The notes below the pieces were generated by a model. The model had not been told where the DNA came from and made no database searches. It saw nothing but the letters and a program-made list of their open reading frames with translations. Source: Acholoe squamosa (lineage: Eukaryota > Annelida > Polychaeta > Phyllodocida > Polynoidae). Taken from it: a DNA stretch of 64,000 nt. The DNA is taken from the NCBI GenBank assembly GCA_949317995.1, contig OX439045.1, positions 42,055,693-42,119,692 of the forward strand, read 5' to 3'. The position numbers and the translations under genes were made by a program. Below, one piece after another: positions 23,380 through 32,399 of this stretch (the first letter of the stretch is position 1; every line of letters starts with the position of its first letter).

Positions 23380-24147
23380 TTAACAACTGTGAAAACAGCA
23401 TCACTAGTTCCTCGGTTGGGTCTGAATCTGTATTGGGTGGTGGATAAAATATTGTTATCTTCCAAATGTGTGGATAGTTCTTTATGTATCAATTTTCCAA
23501 AAGTTTACCTGCGAGGGGCAGTAAGGTTATAGGGCGCCAATTTTTTTATTGATTTAAGATTTCCCTTTTTGGGAATTGGGACTAATGTATCACATGACCA
23601 AGATGCCGGAAAGATGCCTTCTTGAATTGAATTAGTAAACATTTGAAGTAATTTATCTGTCATTAGGGAGAGGGCATCCTTTAGAACCATACTATTGACA
23701 TCTTTTAACCCACTGGATTTGTCAATATTGATTTTCTTAGCTAATTCACATACAACATCATAATTAACAAAGTTATGTATATCATATTCTTCATTGTTTG
23801 GTCCAAAGTCTGGCTCTTCATGCAAGAGGCCCGCATTGGGTATTTTACTAAACAGGTCCTGCCCCACATTAGCAAAATAGCAATTTATATATGTTGCAGT
23901 CTGTTCTAATCCTTTTGAGAATGGTCCTGTCATTTGTGCGCTTTAATCCACATATGAGCTGGTGCCGCTCATTAATGAGTTCAATTGCTTCTTTAGTTAC
24001 CCAAGGCTTAGATTCCTTTTTGGTTCTGAAAGTTCTAACAGGACAAGTGCAGTCAAGATATTCTACTATGTGCTCATACATATAAGTCCACTGAAATTCA
24101 GGGTCATGTAGCTCATCAAATTCAGACCTGTCAATGTCCTGAAGATA

Positions 24148-25600
24148 TTAATAAAAGTCCTGCTAAAAAGACTACATCTACGGACAATTTAGGTGACCGT
24201 GTTACAAGCCTCGTGGACGATCCTTGCCATCCGCTCTCAAAACAATGAAATCCTCGCTGCTATGAACGGCCTTAAACCTGCTTCTACACAGCCTACAACT
24301 ACACAAGTGCAGCCAAAGGTCAGTCAGATCCCAGTAGTGGACATCACTTCAACAGAGTCAGAACCTGTAGTACAGACTCCGTCTAGAAATATTTGTGCCG
24401 CCGCAGCTGCTGCTGCCATCCAGCTGCAGTGACGTCACAGCCTGCCGACGAGTTTGCTGCGGCCATACAGGCTGCTACCTTCGTGGGTGAGAAATCCTAC
24501 CCTCTACCACTCAGCTACCAAGCTGTCACTGAGAAGGTAGCAAATATCCTCACCTCTTTATCACATCAGCTGTCATCCATCAAGGGTAAGCCTACTCATG
24601 CCCACGACTTCATTTTCCATGGCCCTACATGTATCAAAACAGGTCTAAATGTCCTAGACCCTTTAGAATATTTGTTTGGCCTGTCACAGCTTATGAAAGA
24701 CCACCGTACCCTGCCCCAAGATAAGCCCCGTATTACTGAGCATATCATGGACATAATAACATCGGGCAAAGATTATCAGTGGGAGCTGATACGTGATTGG
24801 TCAGAAGAAGTCCTATCTTCCATTGCTGATAAACTATTTACTTGGCAGGACAGTGCATCTATCAGAGGTTGGCAAGCTCAGAGCAGGTAATCCCCATCGC
24901 CGACATAGCTAAAGCCTCACTCAAGAATAAGTCTAAGTCTAAAACAGAGTCTAAAAATCAGGCCACTTCTCAGAATCAGACTTAACCTAATAAAACAGCC
25001 TATACAGACAGCTGCTGCTTCACAACCAGTCTACAAAGTCTCTGGCAGCTCCGCTGGTCGCACTGATGTACCCTGTCAGGCTTACAGCACTAAGACTGGC
25101 TGCACTAAACCTGACGGCCATACAAAAAGTGGTATACAGTATGGCCACCACTGCACCTGGTGCAGGCACAATATTCAGAAGCTTCATTTCCATGGCTCCA
25201 CAGCATGTCGCTGCAGACAACCAGGAGAAAAAAAGCCCTATTTTCAGGCCTGAGCCAGATTGCCCCGGCTCTCCCTATGATACTGCTGACATGAACTTGG
25301 ATACAGACTTAGCCACATCTATCCCTACTAAAGCCTGGGTAGAATATGCAAACCATTATCTCAGTTTGCTCCGGCTTTCACTCATCCTACAGGAATACCT
25401 CTTACCCCTCTCCAACTCACCAACATTACAAAAGCGGCACTCTTAGACATTGAGTGCCCGTATGCCATGGGCTTCTCAGGCCACTCTCTTAGACGAGGTG
25501 GTCTTCAATCGGCTCTAGTTAGACCTTATGTACTTAGCCAACATACCCTATCAGTCTCACAGTGCCTCAGAGACTTATGGCACATTCCAGCTTATTAAGT
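24148..25600 (+). pseudogene. Relic of a tyrosine-recombinase (DIRS-like) retroelement: gag-like region plus recombinase tail
   Basis: Several overlapping plus-strand frames together read as one decayed element. An N-terminal Ser/Thr/Pro- and Ala-rich region (24,150-24,430) leads into a 165-codon frame (24,393-24,890) with a helical gag-like block (YPLPLSYQAVTEKVANIL through HIMDIITSGKDYQWEL). Near 25,090-25,220 another frame gives a Cys/His cluster, GHHCTWCRHNIQKLHFHGST followed by ACRCR, like a retroelement zinc knuckle. Finally, 25,361-25,600 reads THPTGIPLTPLQL and then GFSGHSLRRGGLQSALV. HSLRRGG matches the conserved HxxR box near the C-terminus of DIRS/Ngaro-type tyrosine recombinases. 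The reverse transcriptase and most of the recombinase are missing and at least three frameshifts or stops intervene. It adjoins the minus-strand LINE at ~24,146. Confidence 0.65.
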
Positions 25601-25968
25601 CCATCTTTCCATGTCCTCAGATGCAATTAGTTCATATTATGCTATGCAATCTGTTTATCATAATGTGAATGGTTTCTAATAAATCGTGAAGTCTCAGAGA
25701 TATTTTTTTATGAGCTTAAATATGTTTTTATATGATATTCTTCCTTAAGTATATATGCCAAATCATTGGCAAAAACTCAAAAGTGCCTGTCCTCATCCTA
25801 AATTTTCAGTTTTGAAGCATAATTGTAAAATGATCGTTGATAGTGATACCTCACATATGTAAATAGATCAAATCATTGTCATTTCAATTTTTTAATACCT
25901 TTAGTTTTTAGGCTGTGGTAAAAAGATAATTTTCTATGAATTTATTTCTGATGTCAACAGATTTCAGT

Positions 25969-26340
25969 TCATTTCCGAATGATTAATTATAAGATGCCTT
26001 AAATATATGATCTAGATACCAAAAGTTATTTGGGTTTGGATAAAATAAAAGTACTTAGAGGATGCTACTGATTGCCTATGACATTTTGGCATAGGCAATC
26101 AGTAGCATACTTATCTATCTTATGATTGTACAAAGTTGTGATAAAAACATAAATTTTTTAAGGGTTTCATTTCCGAACAGTTAATTAAGGGCACATACAA
26201 CTATTCAGTACATAAAATTATTGTCATACAACCTTCCCTCAGTTATATCTATCTGGAAAAAAATATTAGAGGATGAAGTGAGACATTAGAATGACTGTAC
26301 TTTTCATTTCCGAACGTTCATTCCCGAACATTTAATTATA
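25969..26340 (+). repeat. Spaced motif TTCATTTCCGAAY-N-TTAATTA, three copies
   Basis: GTTCATTTCCGAATGATTAA (about 25,973), GTTTCATTTCCGAACAGTTA (about 26,165) and TTTTCATTTCCGAACGTTCA followed by TTCCCGAACATTTAATTA (about 26,302). Spacings are about 195 and 140 bp, with poorly conserved sequence between. They may be the conserved cores of a decayed tandem repeat. Confidence 0.6.
26062..26108. repeat. Perfect 19-bp hairpin
   Basis: ATGCTACTGATTGCCTATG and its exact complement are separated by 9 bp (ACATTTTGG). Confidence 0.9.
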
Positions 26341-26973
26341 CCATAAAATATTCACACTTTTTCTTATGAAAAGGCTTCTAGAATACTTAATACAAACTAC
26401 ACAAAAAACAGTAGTGGTACCAAATTAAAGCTGAAGCATAGCCAGACCTGATGGTGGTATATATATTCTTTGGCAATCATTATTATTACTCTCCTTTCAG
26501 GTGTGTAAAGTCAAGTACCATATTTTCTCTTGTGTTATACAATGTGGCATGCAGTGCCTTCAAAAACGACTCTCAAAAGATAGACTTAACATGGAATGTG
26601 CCTTATTTGCACCTTTATATGTTGACTTACCATATATATTATACTCAAACTTTATACTATGGACTCTGAACATTTATCCATTGTTGGTAACATACTGTAC
26701 AAGTTAGTGCCTTACCTCATTTACATATTCAACTCTTAGATACAAACCGGTATCTCATTAGTTTAGTTACATGTTTATCATATACCATATTTTATCCTAC
26801 GAGGGGTAATGTCCTAGAATCTCCAATGCATACCTTATGCATTATAGGCCTAAGTAATGTAGATGGCTTGATATATCCTTTGGTACTGATGGCATGATCA
26901 GACCTGCATCTATATATAGGCAGTAATGCTGCTTAGAACATGAAAGGACAGGCTAGAGACTCAGTGTCTGCTA

Positions 26974-27155
26974 CAGGCATCCCTAGCCTACTTAAAAGGG
27001 TCTATTTCTTCTCTTTCCTATCCTCTCGGGATGTGTGTGGTGCACATATGCGCGGGCACTGACACATTCCCCTGTGAAATTGTTTAATGTAGTTTTCGCC
27101 ATGAATATGACCTTAGTTGTTGAAATGGCGTTAAACATCTATTACTCACTCACTC
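26974..27155 (+). mobile_element. Short retroposon (SINE-like), copy 3, with 15-bp target duplication
   Basis: Starts CAGGCATCCCTAGCCTACTT and ends TTAAACATCTATTACTCACT plus CACTCA. ACTCAGTGTCTGCTA flanks it (26,959-26,973 and 27,152-27,166); the duplication's first bases merge with the ACTC tail. Same unit as 5,385-5,569 and the minus-strand copy at 7,606-7,788. Confidence 0.87.
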
Positions 27156-27293
27156 AGTGTCTGCTATGATTACATGCATATTCCCATACGGTTGTCTGTG
27201 TCTCTACAAAGAAAGGATTATGGGTCATGTGTCCCCAAAAATGTCATGCGTTCCACCACCAACTAAGAATTATTATTGAGAAATCCAAAACAT

Positions 27294-27515
27294 GGGCAGG
27301 TCCAAGCAGATGTCCCTCTGTGACACTTCCTATTTTAGACTCTGGAATCCGCATCTAAAAGAATAAAATCATGTCCTTTGGTGGGAATTTAGTGCCAGAA
27401 TTTGAGATGAATTCCTACCAAAAGAAATAATTTTCTTCGTTTAGATGTGGATTCCAAAGTCTAAAATGGAAGTGTCACGGAGTGACAAAATGGACCTGTC
27501 TGCTTGGACCTGCCC
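27294..27515. mobile_element. 222-bp MITE folding along most of its length
   Basis: GGGCAGGTCCAAGCAGA begins the left arm and its exact complement ends the right arm. Palindromy continues inward through GTGACACTTCC, TTTTAGACT and GGAATCC-CATCTAAA, giving ~105-bp imperfect arms. ACAT flanks both ends (a possible 4-bp duplication; if the terminal base is T/A instead, it shortens to CA). Confidence 0.8.
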
Positions 27516-27984
27516 ACATAGAGAAAACACTCTGTGTACCTCGGATAATGTCTGAATGATTATTCCTCCTGTACACATTCTCTTTAATTGCTACAGGGTC
27601 AATCATTTATTTTCTGCTTTTGAACCATGTGAACGTCAATCTCTTTTGGTTGCAGAAATGATAATTTCTAAAAAATGTAAGAGGAGGTAGAAGACAAACC
27701 ATGGAATTAACAGATGTATAGTTCATTTTCTTCATGTAAGGCTCAGACAGTTTTTATGACTTCCATCAGAAGGGCCACTTGTAATGCTCCTCAAAATGTT
27801 AAATGAGGCTGTGTATATGAATTGACATCCCTCGTAAGACTATATGGCCCAAGAGAACATCTGTTACCTCTCTGTGAGATCTTCAAGTCCCCCATAGCTG
27901 GCTCTAGTGATCTCTCCCACTCTGCCTTAAGTTATAGGCCACCCATCACTCTTTCACTCCAGAGTCTATGAAGTGTCACTCTAG

Positions 27985-28998
27985 TTAACTCAAAAGATGA
28001 GTTATAAGAGTCGGGTAAAAAAAAACACACATTCAGTGCCTACTAAATGGTAGGATAACAGTGAGAAAAAAATAAGACGTTTTCAGGCCTATGTTAAATG
28101 CCATAGGTGGTACAAAAAACTAAATATTCCCGCCTTTTTGGTCCGGAGTGGGGCGAATAATTGATAAATGTTGATGAATTTGCTGTAATCCGATCCGTCC
28201 GCGCTTCTCTATTATCGTAAAAGTGGTCGATATTAGTTTTTTTTTAAATTTTCAATTATTCACTGTTATAATGTAGAAATATGATAAAGAATTGACAAAG
28301 GATATGATTTGAATTGATATGTATTATGAAAAAGATAAATAACTATGTGTTTGCCCTGTTGTTAATTCGCATCACAAAGCCGTGGTTGTGCAAATTGACC
28401 CAAATACCCATGGAAATTGGGTCGGGCATGCGCAGATAGAACCAAAATCAAACATGGCGGACAGCGGGACGATCGACTTGTGGGGCTATAACAGTAAATA
28501 GATAGGGTATATTCGATTCAATTCAATTGAAGTTGCCAAAGATGCATGGATTATATTCAAAAAGCCATTAATTTCAAGTTAAATCGATAGAATATATCAT
28601 TTTTCCATAAAAAATGCTACTTCTGGCAAGGAGGGGTCGCGCATGCGCACAGAACATCAAAATCCAAAATGGTGGACAACGACACAATCGACTCACGGTG
28701 CCATGCAAACTGCTGGATTATGACAAAATGGAGGAGAAATACACTGTCTCATGCGTTTTATTGGTCAATATGGATCATTATTTAAGACGTGTTGGTATTG
28801 TGCAATGCTTAATTCGCCAAGAGAGGAGTTATTCGCCAATGAAACATACAAGCGATAATGGATGCATTCTCCATAGGCTTAACCACTGACAGTAATAACG
28901 CTCGAACAAAACATGAGGTTAGTATCAGAAGGGGCCTAAAAGAAGAGATTAAGTGCCCTTTTGAGTTACTTGCATTGCAAAATGCTGTCCTATATTTA
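27985..28998 (+). repeat. Dispersed repeat family, copy C
   Basis: Left end TTAACTCAAAAGATGAGTTA and right end CTTTTGAGTTACTTGCATTG match copies A (3,399-3,838) and B (9,593-10,396). The outermost bases form an inverted repeat, TAACTCAAAAG / CTTTTGAGTTA, clearer here than in the other copies. The interior holds a promoter-like direct-repeat pair. Confidence 0.5.
28428..28692 (+). promoter_or_regulatory. Direct repeat pair with NRF1- and YY1-like sites
   Basis: Two ~52-bp copies (28,428-28,479 and 28,631-28,692), each containing GCATGCGCA and, 20-25 bp downstream, AACATGGCGGAC or AAAATGGTGGAC followed by a CGAC block. GCATGCGCA resembles half of the NRF1 palindrome, and AACATGGCGGA resembles the YY1 consensus; both are typical of housekeeping promoters and of some transposon promoters. 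No coding gene is seen adjacent, so function is inference from motifs alone. Confidence 0.4.
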
Positions 28999-29041
28999 TA
29001 AAACTGGGCTGTGCTCTCTTTTAATCACACTCCGTTACCAA

Positions 29042-29385
29042 CCCACTTGGCAGAAAAACGTTTCTTTGACTTTAAAAAAACGTTTTTTTCCCAAGTTTGC
29101 AAAACATTTTTTTTCAACGTCAAAATAACGTTTTTACATGTACTCAAAGAAAATCATTATTTTGACGTTTTAATTACAATGTTTTTATTTCAGGTTAAAA
29201 AAAACTTTTTTTTAAAGTATGAGAAACATACATAAAAAACGTTTTTATTTGGTTGAAAATTGGTTGAAAAAGCAAACGTTTTTATTTGGTTGAAAAAAAG
29301 TTTAAAACGTTTTTTTCAACATCACCCAAACCAAATAAAAACGTTTGCAAACGTTGAAAAAAAACCGTCTTTTTTGCCAAGTGGG
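29042..29385. mobile_element. AT-rich MITE with AACGTTTTT subrepeats
   Basis: Starts CCCACTTGGCAGAAAAACGT and ends in the complement of CCCACTTGGCAAAAAAGACG. The interior carries repeated AACGTTTTT/AAAAACGTT motifs in both orientations, about ten of them, and is strongly AT-rich. The flanks show only AA on both sides, so the superfamily is not assigned. Confidence 0.75.
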
Positions 29386-30939
29386 AAGCTTTTAGCTGGA
29401 GCTTTCACTGCTAGAGGCTTCGACATATTGTAGTTCACTGTGCATATGAATTCATCAGACTGTGCTGGGAGCTGTTGATATTATAGGAATGTAATTGGAA
29501 AGAGAGTAACTATCCAGGGCGGTGGAAAAAGGGGAGAAGAATTGGTGGCGATTTTGTTTGGGAAAGGTCTGTTATTTGATTTCTGGATCTGGAAAGAAGG
29601 CCAATGATCATCATCTGGCTCATTTAATGATATCTGCGTCTGAAAAGATTACAGCTTTGCTTAATGCAACAATAGGCATTGTAAAAGTGTAAGAATGCGG
29701 AAGTGGTGCAGAGCAGTAAATGAGGAGGATGTAAAAGAGAAATTGCAAAGGGAGACATGAAAGAGAGACAAACTGAATTACTTGAAAGAGTTCAATCAAC
29801 TGGGTACAACTGTCACCAAAGCCTTATCAAGTTGTACATGATACAGCAATGACATTGGCGTCAACTTCATTGGTTCCTTGTGGTAATTCACAAGGAATGA
29901 TATGACCGTTCCCTGCCATTACACCATTAATTCGCTAAAGATCACAAAGGTGAAAATACCTCCAACCAAAGGTAATGTTAAGATATTGCTCCAGCAGATT
30001 CAAATTCCTTCCTTACCCATCCAACTACTGGTACTCGAAAATGATATTTCCTACTAGTAGAAATGCTTGGGCAATTCTTGATATTTGAACTGCAATTGAT
30101 TTTATTCAACACCAAGCTTGTTATTATTAAGTATTTGAACAAAAAGATAGTCAATCTATTTACACTCGTTTGTTTTTCTGTGGAGTTAAATGGAAGCACT
30201 GGCTGCAGCTGTCAGGTCTCAGATGGAGGTCTACGTTGGTACTGGAACCTGTTTGCCTGCAGCATCCTGTATTATTATCAATGCAGGCCCCATCTGCTGC
30301 TGCATTGTACAGTCATATTTTTGCTCTCACGCTAGGTATCTGCCCTTGACTGAAATGCTTAGGGTAGGAGCACTAAAGAAAGTCCACATTTCCAGTGGTG
30401 TCATTTTAAGAAAGAGAGTTCCTGCCAATGATACATAATTGGCAAAATCTCGACTTCTCAAGTCATTTCTTATGTATACATTATTGGGGGCTACCTCTAG
30501 CATAAAAAAAAAGGTTAATGAAATGCCACAGGTAAATAATATCCCTTTCTGGCATGACTTTGTAGGTTGGGGAAAGGAAGTAAGATGGTCAATATGACTT
30601 CTGGGGGTGTGCGGTGTAACTGTAAGGCATGCCCAGTGTACATAATGAACCTTCTCGAAATATTTACTATTGTGCACAATAATTATAATGTTGCACTATA
30701 ATCAAGGAGAAAAGAATGACTGAAACGAGAGTCATAGAGAAATAAACAGTTGGTTGTCTTTTGAAGCATTCAACAGTGGTGTGGTATACTCTTATCTTTG
30801 TTGCGTAGAATGGCTCGGATTTTTTCCGAGTTTTAACGGGCTTCACACTGCCAGTATATCCTGATAACAGGACATCTCACTTGGAAAACATAGCATACAC
30901 TGTCATGAAGCTGTTTAGAAATAAGACATGTTAGGATAA
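29386..30939. other. Non-coding stretch including a diverged repeat copy
   Basis: No supported gene. The segment 30,150-30,300 matches 36,085-36,235 (annotated separately). A short hairpin (TTCCTTGTG / CACAAGGAA) lies near 29,873-29,896. Confidence 0.4.
30150..30300 (+). repeat. Dispersed repeat, copy 1 (other at 36,085-36,235)
   Basis: Shares CTGGCTGCAGCTGTCAGGTC, then TCAGATGGA/TCACATGGA, then GGAACCTGTTT-CCTGCA and CATCCTG with 36,118-36,200, same orientation. Upstream blocks GTTTTTCTGTGGAGTTA and TTTTTTTCTGTAGTTA also align. Confidence 0.75.
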
Positions 30940-31430
30940 TATTGTGTTTAATTCCTAATCATATGATAATTTTTGTGTTTAAAACCTTAATGCTTAGATG
31001 TTGGAAACACAATATTGGACATTTTCCAGCTTCTAAACAACATATTGTTTAGAGAACCCCTCTTATCCCCCTGACAATCTTTCGCAGAGGGATGACTGTC
31101 AATTCTTTGGACATAATATGGTGGTTAATCACATTGGGGACAGGCTAACTTAACCACAGAATCACCAACTGCAATTGATCATCATCTACATTCTGGAAGG
31201 ATGAAATACTCTATTAGATAAACTCTAAGTGATGTTTGCTCCAGCCCTTAATACAAGCAAAACATCTAAACACAGAATGGCTAAACACAGGATAATCTAA
31301 ACACATCAGAGCCTACTAACACAAGTATTTTCTACACACCTTCAATTCCAAAACATGTTCAAGGTCTAAACGTGTTCCAAAAAGTAAGACGACATTGTGT
31401 TTAGAGATGTGTTTAGATTCTAAACACCTC
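30940..31430. repeat. Cluster of GTGTTTA/TAAACAC motifs in both orientations
   Basis: At least eight exact GTGTTTA or TAAACAC heptamers lie in ~490 bp, six of them within 31,265-31,420 (CATCTAAACACAG, GGCTAAACACAGG, ATCTAAACACATC, GTGTTTAGAG, GTGTTTAGATT, TCTAAACACCTC). Plus-sense copies prevail on one side and minus-sense on the other, as in subterminal repeats of a DNA transposon. The core also fits the forkhead-factor site RYAAAYA. Confidence 0.6.
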
Positions 31431-32399
31431 TTCAGAGAGTATGGAAGAGATTATGCTGTTGATTTCTTGTAACTTCTCCTACAGGTATAATGCAGTATGA
31501 ATAACCAGAGTAGCCTACCTATGCAATCATTTTAAAATAGTAACTGAGAAAGAAGATGATAGAAACATTACAATACTTTTGATTCAGTACTGAAGATTTG
31601 CATATCATAAAGGCTAATTTTCCCTAATGTTATGGTGCTTCCCTACCATCTGACAGAGCTTACTCCAGTTCTGATGATCATTTGCAGAAAGTGAGAAAAT
31701 CTGGGATTATTGATTTTACATCTTATACTACCAACACGTGATTGGATGCTTCCTATGACTCTTAAACAAGATTGATGGTTGTACCTAAAATGCTGGATAG
31801 CCGTGCTGGTTATTAAATGTACTATCTTCAGTCAAACTCAATGCCTCCTCAATACCTCTTTGTCTATGAATAATTGCAGAGACTGCACTTGACTACATCA
31901 ATAAATTAGACTAGCTTTAATGCACCGTGGAAGACCTTGTGATTGGTATATTGTAGAGGGGACTCTTAAAGTTGATATCATAAACCCGGGGAAAGCTGCA
32001 ACTTTGACTATTTCAAGGCGATCCATGCATGATGTACAAAACTCTTTATAATACCGAATTCACAAAGGAATAAGGTAATCCTGTAAGATAAAAATAGGCT
32101 ACCACAGACTGAACCTAGCCCACGCATTTCATGTTTCACAGGCTCAATTGGATTATGAAAATTATTATGATGATGGTAAGTTGTTATTTAAAGCCGTTTT
32201 GACGGCTGGTTATAGGTTTTCCAACCTATTGATCTTATTTGAGTAACTCCTGGTTGCTAGGCAACACTTTTTTGTTCAAAATCCTTTCAGATTTTTAGAT
32301 GTCATTATTTAACTTTTAGACTAAAATGAACTTTGATGAAAACCATTGTCATGTTTTAGAAAAAAAAACTATCAATGAGAAAGATGTTAAGTTACCTAA
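31431..32399. other. Non-coding stretch, nothing recognised
   Basis: AT-rich, no supported gene or repeat. Confidence 0.4.

Larger units (their letters stand above)
21690..24145 (-). pseudogene. Dead non-LTR retrotransposon (LINE), RT region, CR1/L2-like
   Basis: Read on the minus strand from about 24,145 to a stop at 22,017, conceptual frames give the order expected of a LINE reverse transcriptase. First is a linker with KPWVTKEAIELINERHQL, then the thumb-proximal PASWSCDTLVPIPKKGN, the FIDFCKAFD aspartate motif, GVPQGSTLGPLLF, and a C-terminal SLWDTLSTDV block typical of CR1/L2-group elements. The polymerase is inactivated: the YADD box reads stop-ADD (TAG near 22,813-22,815), there is a further TGA near 22,262, and several frameshifts occur (around 22,920 and 22,340). 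The endonuclease domain is absent, so the copy is 5'-truncated where it meets the element at 24.15 kb. The 3' end runs into an AAT/AGT triplet array (21,690-21,762), best read as the element's own microsatellite tail. A MITE splits it at 23,133-23,379. Confidence 0.9.
25601..26958. other. Non-coding stretch with short dispersed motif and a hairpin
   Basis: No gene. Three spaced copies of a CATTTCCGAA-TTAATTA motif (25,970-26,340) and one perfect hairpin (26,062-26,108) are annotated separately. Confidence 0.45.
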
